Assembly: GCA_905221605.1 (NCBI GenBank)
Contig: CAJNDS010002501.1
Span: forward strand, 1,177,501 to 1,241,500
Length of the DNA: 64,000 bases
Origin: Symbiodinium natans
Lineage: Eukaryota > Sar > Dinophyceae > Suessiales > Symbiodiniaceae
Direction: 5' to 3'
Positions 1 to 12,420 of the stretch are shown here, in pieces; positions within the stretch are counted from its first letter, which is position 1, and each line of letters starts with the position of its first letter. The notes below the pieces were generated by a model, which ran no database searches, was not told the DNA's origin, and was given only the letters and a program-made list of their open reading frames with translations. Both the position numbers and the translations under genes were made by a program.

Positions 1-228
1 GTGTTGTGTTTTGGCCCTGCGATGGGCACAACTCCAAACCCCTAAAACCCTTTACACAGTCTTAAATCCCCATATGCCCTAGGCCCGGCGTTTGGGACAT
101 GCTTCCGGTGGTTTGGGGAGCGTTGTAAAGGCCAGTCTGCCCTAACGACCCAGGACAGCTTCTATCTCCAGGCACCCTTCGAAACGGACTTTGGACAATG
201 TTCCTGGGCTCACCGAACTCAGCTGGCT

Positions 229-487
229 TGGGGTTTAGGGTTTAGGGTTTAGGGTTTGGGGCTTGGGGTTCAGGGTTTGGGGTTCAGGGTTCAGGGTTCA
301 GGGTTTAGGTTTAGGGCTGAAGGGGTTTCAGGGTTCAGGGTTCTCAGTGTTCTCAGACAGAAATTCCAGAGCTGGTGACGAGACCTTCACTCCAGGACTC
401 CAGGATCCCGGAAGAGGAGCCCCAAACCCCATAACCCTAACCCTAAGGGTTTAGGGTTTAGGGTTTAGGGTTTAGGGTTTAGGGTTT
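229..487. repeat. Degenerate telomere-like repeats, two blocks with an orientation switch
   Basis: From about 229 to 310 the plus strand carries TTTAGGG heptamers decaying to TTTGGGG and TTCAGGG. A second block at 431-487 starts with CCCTAA units and switches directly into six or so clean TTTAGGG units. This is the plant/alveolate-type telomere heptamer. The sequence shows the units; that they are interstitial telomeric DNA is inferred. Confidence 0.85.
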
Positions 488-3400
488 AACCTTCAGCCTG
501 CAAACCCTGCGATTCCCTGAGCCGACTGGTGCTTTCTAGGGGAATGAGGGAATTAGGTACCTTGAATCCCCCTAAAAGTAAACCCTTCCAGGGATTCTAC
601 AAGGCACCCCGCTCCCTCATCACCAAGAACCACTAGCTAAATTCCGACATCCCCTTCCTCCCACAACGCGCGACCCGAGGTCCAATGGGGGCGCTCTGGC
701 TTCGTAGAGCGAACGCCTCGTGGGACTTCCTCAACCGCGGCTCGGCCCTGTTCCCGGACAAAGCCTACACCTGAAAGACGCTTTAGGGTTCAGTAGGCTT
801 TAGGGTTTAAAGGTGGCATGGATCTGGAAGATGAGGGCACTGAATCTTTGGGATCTTGCCTATCCGATGGGGTGCTTCAGAGGGTTGCAAAAGGATTTGT
901 GCTTCCAAGGCGCAAGACGCGCATAGGAACAGATTTCGACAGCTCTGTCTCGTTGGAGCAACCTCCGCTGCAGAGGTTCCAAACTGGCTTGCAAGGCTCC
1001 CTTATCGCCACTGCAGTAAACCATTGTTTTGGTGGCTGCCAGCCCCGTCACTCTGTCACTGTCACTCCCCCCCAGGCAGCCTTAGGATGATTGCTTGATG
1101 CGTTGGCTTTGCAAGATCTCCGCCGCGATGGCCCTCCTCCTCAGGTTGTCCAGCGACTGTGCATGCGGCTCTCGTCTCCTCCACATGCTTTGCTTCTTTA
1201 AAGAGAACCATGGGAATCGTTGCGGAATCTCTCGTGCCTCCTCCTCCTCCTCTTCCTCCTCCTCAGCCTCTGTCCTCGCAAATCATCTATCCGGAACGAT
1301 TCGACATTCGGGAGGATTGAATCGTAGCACCGATAAAATCATTCCCTACCCGTCCTTTACGCCCCCCACTCCCCCCACCCCCCCCCCACCCCCCACCCCG
1401 CCCTTCCCCCCCCCCCTTCCCCCCCACTCCCGACCCCCAATCCCCCGACCCCCACCCACCCCACCCCGGCTTCATCTGACGAAATGATTTCGTTCATGAT
1501 CATTATTGAAGAATACTAGTTGTAGAATACGACCGCCCAGGCACCTCCAACTATCTGGAGCTGTACGGCGTCTCGTCAGACATCTCATCTGCCAGATTGG
1601 GTGTGGGCTGCTACGGATCGTGTGCGCGTAGGGTTGACGTCTGGGGCTTGGCCCCAACGTGCAACACTGGCTCTGCACGCATGGTTTGTGCGAATAAGGT
1701 GACCACAAAAAGGGAACACAATTTGAGAAGTCACCGGATATGTACCACAACTACCATCTTGCTTCTGTCTTTTGCACCCCGTCAACCCGCAGCCCTCAAC
1801 TTAGGGCCAGCTTACTTGGGAGAACGAGTATTGCGGATAGTTTATGTTGTAAGCATGCAGGGATGTTGAGGGGATAGTACTGGTTACTTCGGCTCCTTTA
1901 CTAGGGCCGACAGTTCCGCCAGAATGAAAGGTTGCGGTGCTAGGAAATTCGTTCAGCTTCCCCATCGACAAGTTAAGAAATTTCAGGTACACAATAAACT
2001 GAGACGTTTGAAATTCCTGAACCCTAAATTCTAAACCCTAAACCCTAAACTCCAAACTGTTCTCTGGCATCCAACCGCAGCAAAAAGGAGAACGCGTGGC
2101 CTGCCTAAGCGGGGCTCAAGGCGACCTGCTACAAGCTGTCTTTGTCCCTTTGTCGAGCACAGCTGTCAGGGACCTTTAGTGGTGGTGCCCTTTGGATGGT
2201 CTTAGGGGGTTGAAGAAGGGTTTAGGACTGGTTCCTGCTACGATCTTTGTCTGCATAGGCATTTAACATTAGGGTTTCGCCCGATGTGCCCCCGAATTGT
2301 AACCGCTTGCGCGGCCTGGGCAACTGGACCGGCCCGGGGCATGCGCGTCGGCGGTCTTAGCGGTGCACTTCGAAATTTCCAGTCCACACGGTCGGGTTGC
2401 AGATGTGGAAAGCGACCGCGCGTCGAGGAGAAAACGCCGGAGAGCAGCCGAACCGTACACCCGAAACCTTGAGCCAGCAGCGCACGTGAGCTTCGGGGGT
2501 TGGGGGTTTGCAGGGTCTAGGGTTCGGCGTTCAAGTTTGAAAGTTCAGGTTTCATTAGGCTAAGGTTTAAGGTTGAGCAGCAGAAGGATTCATTGAGGGG
2601 TTTGCTTGCGCAAAATAATCCATTACAAAGGTCACACTTGAATGAAATGCAATGCTATATTTTGTTGCAATGCAATGCGTAGACACCCTTTTGCCTTTTG
2701 GCATGATTTCCAATGACACAATGAGTAGATAGATAGGATAGATCCGAATGCAACAGATTATGTGTGCTATGGTCAGCAAACAGAAGTATATAGTCAACCA
2801 ATCTTGGTTCATTGTTGTTTAAACATTTGTTGAGAATACTACGAATATCTTCCACAGTTTGTTATATCACAATATATCAATGTAATTTTAAAGATTCCGT
2901 GCTAAGCGTGTCAAAAGTGATGTAAGTGTGAACGTGTGAGTGACATGTTTGGCCAAAGCGCTCGGTCGGTTCACCTTATCGCTGCAAGAAGCCCCTTTTG
3001 ATGATGAGTAGCATGATGAATCACAAGGACTTCACTTCTAGAGGCCAGCAAGGAAGGAGCGTTGCTGTTCACGTATGCCGGGCCAGAGTCTTGAGAGGGC
3101 GCGACTCTGTGAGTTTACTGGGCTTTCCTAAGGACGTCGGCACGCAGAACATCACGGCCAGCGAGAAGACCACCGACATCGGCAAGGGGATCCAGCACCT
3201 CAGTCGCTGAATGAGCACACTCCCATAGGGGCTGATGCAGTCCACGTCCGAAATCCTCTAAACCGTAAACCCTCAAGAACATGGGCCGCAAAGCCCAAAG
3301 AGTCTTGAATTCTGAAACCCTCCCTAAACCCTACATGTCCCTAAACGAAGCCCCATTCCGATCTATGAAACCTGACCCGTTCTGGCCTTATTTAATGCCG

Positions 3401-4800
3401 GAAGTTTCGTTTTTCGGCAGCATCGTGGAGCAAGGGGTCCTTGTCGTGTGGTGTCTTCAAGCCTGACACCCGCCGCTCTCCAGTAAGCCCTAACCCGATC
3501 CCGACAGAATTCTGCGGTAAGGCTCGCACTTCGGAGCCAGAGCTGCATGCAGCCACCAAGTGAGCCCCCTGGCACATGTCGGAGCTGTTTGGGATTTAGG
3601 ATTGACAGTTGGGCCAAAAAAACTTAGAGGGCTTCCTTGAGCATCAAGAGGAAGATGTTTGGGTTGAACCCAACAAGCAACGCTTGCAAGTCTCTGAGAT
3701 TTCGGAATTCGTGGAGTCAGCCTGAGCCATAAATACATACACAAATTCATAGAGGCAAATTTATGTGCATATGTATGTATACACATGTGCGTCTATGTCT
3801 ATCTCCACGTTTATCTATTTAGACTCTGTTATACTTTACAATGCTATGCTACACAAGGTGAATTACTATTAACTTGTTTGAGGCAGACCTTGAGGGCAGC
3901 AGGATGCATTTGTTGTGTCAGGGATCTTGAGATCGCCGCCCTAATCCAGCCTTAGGCGCAAAGCCGATGGTGACGAGCAGGGGGACGAGGATGATGACAA
4001 AGGCTCCGACTCTGCGTCTGCGTCCTCCGATCCCTCTCCGATTCTTTGGGACGACCCTTGGGTAGCCGAAGAGACAGCGCATGGTCTTTCTTTGGACGCC
4101 AAACCATGGTTTTGGAGGAGTTTAAGTTGGTCGCAAGCGCCCATCCCTTGCAATCTTCACATCCCTTGCAATCTTCAAACCTAAACTCAGCAAGTAAGGA
4201 CCCTTCAACCGAGACACCTTACGATTTCAGCCTGCATCCCTGCGAGTGCTTTCCCATGGCCTGGGGAGCGAAGAGCCCGGAGACTTGACCGTGCTTGTAA
4301 CTCTTTACTTGTTTAGGATGTAGGGTTGAGGGTCCTACGGCCAAGTTATTTGTGAGCCATCTTTACTGAAACAAGTCGTAAAGCGAATACCATGTAAATT
4401 GGGGCCTCAAGAGCAGCGAAGGTAACCTCACAAAGCTTCCAAGACGTTCCGGCGGGTAGTGAGAACCAGTATGTGCCCGCAACTCGGATGAGCCTAAGGG
4501 TGAACCCCGACTTCAGGACAAACCCGGCAGGATGCCCCTTATGTCTCCAGAAGCAGGTCTGGGGAGACCTTGAGGCCACGACGTTTCCTTCTCTCACCGG
4601 CTATATGCAGTCCTGTTTTGGGTGCCGTGGCTTTTTGTTTCGTATGTTGCCACGCATTTCCAAGGCAAGCATCCCCATTGTTCGAGGCTCCTTCGTTTGC
4701 GAGCCTTTGCTCTGCAAGTCCAGCCAAGTCAGCCTTTTGGAGTTCTTGTTGTTAAGTCTTGCTCTGAAACCTCTTCAGGTCTCTTTGCCTAATTATTTCA
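488..4800. other. Gene-poor stretch with scattered telomere heptamers
   Basis: No convincing gene seen. Short open frames overlap on both strands and show no family motif. Contents include a TCC microsatellite (1231-1270), a C-rich tract (1361-1469), isolated CCCTAAA units near 2025-2050 and 3255-3335, and an AT-richer segment at 2600-2900. It resembles the rest of the first 40 kb: unique sequence broken by decayed telomeric repeats. Confidence 0.6.
1231..1469. repeat. TCC microsatellite and C-rich tract
   Basis: A TCC trinucleotide run at 1231-1270 would read as poly-serine. A C-rich, G-free tract at about 1361-1469 has C-runs interrupted by single A or T. Open frames across it are composition artefacts (poly-Pro on one strand, poly-Gly on the other). 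Confidence 0.85.
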
Positions 4801-4913
4801 GGGAGGGAGAGAGACCGAGAGGGCGAGAGAGACAGAGAGAGAGAGAGAGAGGGAGAGAGAGAGAGAGAGGGAGAGAGAGAGGGAGAGAGAGAGGGAGAGA
4901 GAGAGAGAGAAGG
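4801..4913. repeat. (GA)n microsatellite
   Basis: About 110 bp of GA dinucleotides with periodic GGGA interruptions. The Arg/Glu-rich frame through it is a composition artefact. Confidence 0.9.
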
Positions 4914-5384
4914 AGCAGCGTTACCTCCTCAGCCCCGTTCAGTATGACGGGAGCGCCAGCATGGACGATGACGCATGCCAGGCGCTATGCCGAGGCACCA
5001 GTACCCTGCCTAGCCCTTAGAAGAATTGTGAGCGTTTCGATTTTGCTCGCAACTAGAGCGCCTAAATCTCCCTGCTCAAAGAGAACCTGAACCCTAAAAA
5101 CCGTAGATGTGAATCCGTGATCATTGGACACGTGAGGCAGCTGCGCATTCTACTGGTTTGGACACCTGGGCAATGTCGCTCAGTGCCGGCTGCACCTTGC
5201 CCATGACAGGTTTGACGCGTTCGGTTTTCAGAAAACGGGGGTTCAGGGCTCAACGGGAGGCCTGGGATGTTTTGCCCATCACGGCCAGCGGCTTCGTCTA
5301 CGCAATTTTGCACTTTTGACAGATCTAGGAAGTTCAGGAGGTGTTTAGGGTCGGCCGGAGTTGGGCTCAACCTCCTGAGCCCTA

Positions 5385-5640
5385 CAGGGTTTAGGGTTTA
5401 GGGTTCAGGGATTAGGGTGTAGGGTTTAAGACATTGCCGGTAAAGAGGGCCGTTGGCAGTTGTAGCTCTTGGTCTCGTCGTGGCCTGATGACTTGATCGA
5501 ATGTCACCCGTAGCTTGCGCTTCAACTGAGGCGGTTTAGGGTTCAGGGTTCAGTGTTTAGGGTTATTCGGGTTATTAGGGTTATTAGGGTCATTGGGGTT
5601 ATTGGGGCTTGGGGTTTAGGGTTTAGGGTTTAGGGTTAAA
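5385..5640 (+). repeat. Telomere-like repeats with 9-mer variants
   Basis: TTTAGGG units at 5385-5430 and 5529-5640 grade into TTATTAGGG and TTATTGGGG nonamers at about 5566-5605, then return to clean heptamers. The nonamers suggest local amplification of a mutated unit. Confidence 0.8.
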
Positions 5641-8600
5641 GCTCGTTCATGAAGTAGTTCATGCGAGTTTTGTTGGGGGATTCACAGGTGCCCAGCCACT
5701 TTGCACAGTGGCAAATCTGTGTTGCTCCCGTAGTTATGTGCATCATGCCTTCATTGCAAGCCTGGCTAGCTAACCCTGTGGCAGATCGGCCTAAATCACC
5801 CCCGAAACCTGGAATCTCCACAGAAGGAGCATCCCTGAACCTTGCGAAAGCGTCATCTTCACTTTTTCGTCACATTGGAACCGGCAACCTTGAACCCCAA
5901 AGGCCTAGAAACCGTCATCCGAGACCTTTCACTGGACGCAGCAACCATCCTCAATTTTTTTTGGCTGCTTCGAACCTTCCAGTAGCTTGCTATGTTCAGG
6001 ATGCTTTGTGGATGCGGTTTTTTGGTATCCGGTAGCACTCCAGAGGGGGGGTAGGCGTTCTTGGGCTGCCAGACACTCCAGGGATAGCTGGGAGTTTGGA
6101 GTTTAGGAAGCAGCGTGAAACCAGGCACTTCATCTAAAGGCATCCGAAGTTGATTGAGGCAGGGAGACCCGGGCCCTTTTGACGCGACCGAGGAGAATGA
6201 GAGTGTGGGAAAATCCAGAGCTCTGGAGGTCCCAAGTCCGAGCCAACCGTCCAATCAGAGACTCAATCTCCTAGTCAACCCGCCACCAACAAAAGGTACT
6301 CCGACTGTGATGCCTTGGTCCGTGTCATGGGAGCGTCAGGGACGCTGTCAGCCCTCCCGCCTGCAGCTCGGATGATAATTGGGCTTAGCTGGCTGGGTGC
6401 CGCAGCAGGGTTGAGGGCGTAGGGCTTGCGGCTTGGGAGACCTTTCGGACCATGACTTTGGAGCCTTTCAGGCCCCTGAAAGTTTCAGGCTCCCAAACAG
6501 CGTGAGTAACTGATTCTGCGATCTTGGAAGCATCTGAACATGAAATCCCCTCAGCGCCTGAAAGCATGAGCCTTGAGCTTTCGTCGACCGGAACAACACA
6601 AGCAAGGCCTCAGAAGGCCCCCCAGAAAGCGAAGCAAACCGTGCGATCCAGGATGCTTTCCTCTGCCACAGGGCAGATCCGGAAGTTACCCGGCCTTCTT
6701 TTGTGGAGGGAGGGGGAGGGGGGGGGGGGGGAATCGGAGAGGTCTCCGAGCGCATGAAGAAGAAGTATCGACATCATTGCCAGAAAAAACAGGCATTGCC
6801 AGGAACAAGTATTCCGAATTCCTGAAGCCGTATGAAGAATGGAACCATCACAGCATTCCCTGTGAGAACCCCTTGGCTATGCCAACCCATCCTTCATCGC
6901 TAGGGGATGATTTGGAGGAGAAAGAGACGTCAGAAGTGTCCTTCCAGGAAGCTGGTTGAGTCTTCGGGTTCAGGTGTGCTTCTTGCTCCGGTTGCTTCAT
7001 GCTACCATGAGCAGTTCAACCCAGACAGTGGGAGAGTTCAGGGGGCGGGGGACCGAGTCTTGGGCTCACCTGTGAAGAGACCCCCCTGTCAGCTTACTTT
7101 TGAAACCCTGAACCCTAGGCCTGTTGGGCCATCAGCAAACGTCGAGAGTTTCTGCATGCGCTGCTTGGATCAAGGCATAGCCTGCAACCCCTAAATCCGC
7201 CCCTAAGACCCCGAAAACCCTGAAGCCCTAAACCACTGGTGCCCCGAAACATGGGCTCTGTCATCTAAGTTGGGCCCAAAAAATTAAGGGGCTCAAGGAT
7301 CAAGGGCCCATAGTCGTTTTAGGAACTATGGTCTAGTTCACGCGTGTATAAAACCCGCGGGGGGCATATGCAAGTTGTCTCTTGCACTATGGCTCTAAGA
7401 AAAGTATAGGGGCGATTACATGGTTTTGGAGCGGGCCGCGTCGGCGTCCCTGCGTTTTGGGACTTCTTTCCTCAAACGCCGGCTTTGATTTCTCGAAGCC
7501 CTAAGCGCTAAATAAGCCCTAAACCGTAAACCCTAAACCCTAAACCCTAAACCCCCCCCTAAACCCTGAGCCCGACAGGTGCCCCTGGGCACCTTGAGCA
7601 GCCCAACGTCTGAACCTCTAGGCTTTAGGATTACAACTTTCTGGGGGTTGTTGCAGTGTAGGCACGGGCCTGAGATTTTAAGTTTCTTTCGTCCTCAATC
7701 CTAAGCCCTACACCCCAAGCAAAGCCATTTTTCCCAAGGCAAACTGACAGCTTGGACTCAGACCCCACAGGTGGGGTTTCTTAGGGTGGGTGCAGGATTA
7801 GGGTTCAGTTGAAAGGCCACGGCATGCCTTCCCCGGAGGGCATGTGTGAGGGTGGAGAGCGGCGGGGTGCAGATTTTGAGGGTTGTTGCTCTTCTTGGGG
7901 GCTGCGGGTTGAGGGTGTCAGGGCGTTCGGCGAATTAAAGGTTTTTTGGGTTTTGGCCTTCCGGATTCCGGGATACTGCGTTACAGCTTTGGGGCTGAAG
8001 GTTTAGGCTTTGTGCTCAGTGGTCGGCACTTCTGTTCGCTGCACCCTGAGGCCACAACCCCGAGCCCGGGATTTAGAGGGTTCAGCGGTCAGGGTTTCTG
8101 GTTTCGGGGTCTTGGGTTGGGGTAAGGTTTGTTGCGGTTGCGTTTGGAAGTCGAACCCAAAGTCTTGCGTAAATCAAGATTCTCGAGCTGGAAGAAGCGC
8201 AACGTCAAGTCGAACAACTCAGCCGCAGTTTCAGCTCCTCATGTGTTGGACCCAAGATGCATACTGTTCTCAGGGCTCAAATCGTTTCCGTCGGGTACTG
8301 GAGGCAAGTCAAATGCCCCAGATGCTCGCAGGCGGTGGCAAGTGCATCTTCCCAAACCTCGTACAGCAGTGTGATGAGAAGCTTCTTTTGGGTGGCCAGG
8401 GTGTGGAAAGGCTGGGGTAGGGATGAAGGATTTCGGGGCATTAGGGCATTGAGGGGTCTTGGACATGGGGTCCATGGGGTTGAGGTACCCGTCTCAGTCG
8501 GAGTTAGCAAAACCTGTAGATTGTAGGCTTGCTAGTTGATCATATGTGAGGTTGATCTAGATGTTTCAGGCCGCAAGTATATGAGGTACGTATATAGGAT

Positions 8601-8741
8601 CAGGATATGCACTCACATTTCAATTCTAGGGCTACCCCTATATCCCCAGTCTCTTGCGACACTCATCGGTTAAGGCCGGCTCGGCCAGGGGTTGGACGCC
8701 GGCTAATTTCACACTTGCACTAGCAATAGCGATAAGCATTG
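5641..8741. other. Gene-poor stretch, telomere-flecked
   Basis: No gene supported. Contains a G-run at 6712-6731 and a cluster of CCCTAAA units at 7518-7565. Only one stretch (6757-6959, listed separately) has protein-like composition. Confidence 0.55.
6757..6959 (+). CDS. Possible coding fragment, unrecognised
   Basis: A plus-strand frame ending in TGA at 6957-6959 reads as an acidic, compositionally balanced stretch of about 65 residues, with HEEEVSTSLP near its start and GDDLEEKETSEVS near its end. Upstream the same frame enters a G-run, so the start is unclear. No domain is recognised and no splice partner was found. It may be a relic exon or chance. Confidence 0.2.
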
Positions 8742-8886
8742 ACCCTAAACCCTAAACCCTAAACCCTAAACCCTTAACCCTAAACCCTAAACCCTAAACC
8801 CTAAACCCTAAACCCTAAACCCTAAACCCTAAACCCTAAACCCTAAACCCTAAACCCTAAACCCTAAACCCTAAACCCTAAACCCT
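8742..8886 (-). repeat. CCCTAAA telomere-type array (longest in window)
   Basis: About twenty nearly perfect CCCTAAA units in one uninterrupted run, with one CCCTTAA variant near 8771. The TTTAGGG strand is the minus strand, so a telomere of this polarity would face low coordinates. Its homogeneity compared with other blocks implies recent insertion or expansion. Confidence 0.95.
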
Positions 8887-9010
8887 AGCAGCAGGAGTGG
8901 TAGTAGCAGTAGGGTTCCTCGGCAAGCCTGCCTGCACACTGTTCTCGGAATACAGAGACCGCGCAAGGTGCTTTGGTTGCGCCTACGCCGAGGCCTAGCA
9001 GAGCGTTTTG

Positions 9011-9100
9011 TAGGGTTTAGGTTTTAGGTTTTAGGGTTTAGGGTCTAGGGTTTAGGGTTTAGGGCTTAGGGTTTAGGGTTTAGGGCGTAGGGTTTAGGGT
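9011..9100 (+). repeat. TTTAGGG array facing away from the 8.74 kb array
   Basis: About eleven TTTAGGG units with single-base variants (TCTAGGG, CTTAGGG, CGTAGGG). It lies 124 bp from the opposite-polarity array at 8742-8886, so the two point outward from a short unique spacer. Confidence 0.9.
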
Positions 9101-11540
9101 GATTCGGTTTCAGGGGAAGAGGTGATTAGATTTGGGGGGTATTCCAGCTCTGCCTAGTCAGTCTCGGGTTTGTGGCGAAGGGCTTCAAGGTTACAAGGGC
9201 TATGCACGAAGGATGCTTGGGGCTAGGGCGGCAGCTAAGCGAGAAAGGGGGTGGTCGGACGGTCCTAATGCCTAGTGTTTGTCCTAAGTCTTTTTGATGG
9301 CAGCACCTAGAAGACTCCCAGGCCCGGAGCTGAACCCAACCCGAAGCGGGGAAAGCCACGCAGTGTCATCTCGGGCAAGGAAAGGGTTTTGAGGTCTCTT
9401 TCAAGGTTGTTTTGCTTGGGTTTGGGTTTTCTACCCTCCACTGCCTGCAAAGCGCGATCGACACCTGCAAAGGCCGGGGAAGCAGCCTGGCAACACAAAA
9501 GGCTGGGCAGCTTTTGCACTTCAAAGAGCAACCATTACGAAGATAGGAACGCTTCGCATAAGTTCGAGTACCATCTAACCTCAGGTGCATTTGTTCTCAG
9601 CTCGGTTGAAGCTCCTCTTGCGTGGGGTAGGTGTGTGCATTGATCCAGGGCTTGGGGGGAAGCGGGGAGGCGGGGGGGGCGGGGGGGTCTTCCATTTCAG
9701 GTTTCAGGTTTTGGCGGCCAAGCCTCCTGAACCCTAAGCAACCCGAAACCTATCTAGCCCAAGTCAGGGCAGCGTACATTAGTCTCCTTGAGGGGCTTCT
9801 GGTGTTTATGGAACCACAAGTGCAAACAGATGCTTCGGCCCTAGGCTTCATTGCTGCCCTGAAGTCTTTCCAATGACGCTCCAAGCCCAGCATTGAAACC
9901 TATGAAGGGGCTCTCTGTCCTGACTGCTGTTCCTCTGACGACGGGGGGCCTGTTGTGGTCTTCCATGTTTGAGGGGTTCCTGCACCCTCCCCACGCGTAA
10001 AAATAAAGGCTTGGGGTTCAGGGGTCTCAGCCCGAGGGGCCTACCGAGGAGCAGCCCTGTGTTAGGATGCTGTAGCTGGGTCCAGGCTCCCTTTTTTCCT
10101 CTTTCTTGATCAGACTACAGCAGCCTTGCCTTGTTTACCTGAACCCTAAGCCCACATGAAGTCTGCTCCAAGCAGGCCGATGCCTGCTAGCTTCGCCACC
10201 GGAAGCCAGCTCTTGGCAACCCGGAAACGTTTGACACGGGCTTTTTGCTGGTGTTGTTGCTGGTAGTCAGAAGAAACAGATGACAGGGCAGTTGTGGGTC
10301 ATTTTTTGGCTGAATAGAGCTTGTTCGGCTTGCACGCTGTGAGGTTGATCTTGGTTTTTGCCCCGGGACGATGGAGCAATGACCTCTCTCCCCAAGACGC
10401 TACCCCCTGCATAAACGATCCAAGGTATCCTGTTGGCAGCAGCGCTACGCACCAGTAACACACCCAGAGGCTGAGACAGGGACTAGGAGTCTGCTTCAGG
10501 GGTGAGGCGCTCACCAAGGCCCAAATGCCAGATAAGCCCTCTGCCCTCACAAAAGACACCTCTTTCATGGTAAAGGGCTGAGCCAACGAAGGGGCTAAAG
10601 TTGCAGATTGAAGCGGAGCAAACGCGGGTTTAGGCGTTTAAGACCTGAAGGGGTTTAGAGGTTCAAGGTTTAGGGGCCTTTAGGGCTCAGGGTTTTGGGT
10701 CTATCGGTTGACGCGTCTGTTTGAGCAGGTTCCAGGCCTGGCGCCTGCGTCGCCGACCGTGACCTGTGTCGGTGGCAGCTGGCCGTTTGGGAAGCAAGGA
10801 TCAACCCCCCAGGTCGTGATAGAAGTAGCAAAACATGTCGGTCTCAAAAACCCTAAACCCTAAACCCTAAACTAGTAGTGGCACAGCTGCTCGTACAAAT
10901 TCCAAGAAAATATCGAAGAAGAACACAAACCAACCTTCAGACCTTCTCCCCCAAAACCCTAAGCCCAGAGTCCCCCCCCAGACCCCACAGCGCCGACGGA
11001 AACTGTCAAATCCAGGTGGGACGCCGATGGGCACCCAGCGCTCAGCAGCTTTGCCTGCGGCGCATGCGTGCAGGTTGCTTTGGGGTTTCGAGGTTTGGGG
11101 ATTTGGGCTTAGGGCTTGTCGCTAGCGGAGCACATCACCAACAAACCTCAAATCACCGGAACCTCAACCGCTTAAAGCCAAACCCAAATCCAAACCAAAA
11201 GATCTCGAGCCCCAAGCCTTAAACTTGAGTTGCTTGGACCCTAAACCCTGAACTCGAAATCCGCAGGCCCAAAGGCATCCCCGCAGTCCCCCAGGACCCC
11301 CAAATCCAACCCCCCCAAGCTTTTTGAATGTTCACGCCTCTGGGCCTGCCCGGGGAGATCGCAGGTGAGAAGCCTGTTGTGGGCTCATGACAAGACCAGG
11401 CACCCCAAATGTGGGAGTGGCAACACAAGAAAAACCAAGCCATCCGGGATGTTTCAGGGGGCAGGTGGGGGGTGGCCGCGGGTGGGTCCGCCCCTATGCT
11501 CGGGCTGAAACACCCTCTGGTCCTGATGCATTGTCCGCTC
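9101..11540. other. Gene-poor stretch
   Basis: No gene supported. Short overlapping frames on both strands lack motifs. Telomere units at 10849-10872. The rest is unique sequence with scattered CCCTAA and TTTAGG words. Confidence 0.55.
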
Positions 11541-11648
11541 CCGGACACCTAGGGTTTAGGGTTTATAGGGTTTAAAGGGTTTATAGGGTTTATAGGGTTT
11601 AGGGTTTAGGGTTTGGGGTTTGGGGTTTGGGGTTTGGGGTTTAGGTAC
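11541..11648 (+). repeat. Telomere-like array with TTTATAGGG units
   Basis: Starts as TTTAGGG, passes through TTTATAGGG and TTTAAAGGG nonamers, and ends in TTTGGGG heptamers. The open frames across it are artefacts of the repeat. Confidence 0.85.
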
Positions 11649-12224
11649 CCAGACACTCGGCAGACATCTACCACGGGAATGTTCAGTGAGACGATCTGCG
11701 CTTCCCAGTAAGAGGAGGTTTGTGTTTGCGAGACAGCTGCGCGCAAGCTGCGGGCAATCAATTGGGTACCATCTGTTTTCAAGCTTCAGGGTTTTAGGCT
11801 TGAAGATTCTGAACACCCGAAGCCCTAAACCTTAAAGCGTATGTGCGCACAAGTTACTTTCGCGGAGCGTGGGCGTTGGAGACTTTCCGGGGGGGGGGGG
11901 GGGGGTTGAGGATACGGAGTCTTTGGTTAAGGGCTTAGGGAGAACCAAGTCCGAAAGAATGAGTCTAGAACATTCCTATGTTAGTCATAGGGCCCATGTT
12001 TGGGTGCTCGAAAGAACCAAAAACCCTAAACCCTAAACGGTCCTTGGCTGGTTGCTGGTTGCACTAGTGCGAAGCCTGCTGCCGCAGAGAGTGCTTGCAA
12101 AACAGGTCCTTACTCCTTACGAGTTACTTTAGGCTTAGGTGCAGGGCAGAGTGGCCGCTGATGTCTCAAGCCTTGAATGTTTAGGGCTCAGGCCTGAGGG
12201 GTTGAGGCTGTAGGCTTTGGGGTC

Positions 12225-12420
12225 TAGGTCTAGGGTTTAGGGTTTAGGATTCGTAACGGTTTGGGGTATAGGGTTTATAGGGTTTATAGGGTTTATAGGG
12301 CTTATAGGGTTTATAGGGTTGATAGGGTTGATAGGGTTGATGGGGTTGATGGGGTTGATAGGGTTACAGGGTTTATAGGTTTTAGGGTTTAGGTTTTAGG
12401 GTTTAGGGTTTAGGGGGGCT
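12225..12420 (+). repeat. Nonamer-type telomere variants
   Basis: A run dominated by TTTATAGGG, TTGATAGGG and TTGATGGGG nonamers (about 12260-12380), with standard TTTAGGG at both ends. Runs of each variant are contiguous, as expected from stepwise local duplication. Confidence 0.85.
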
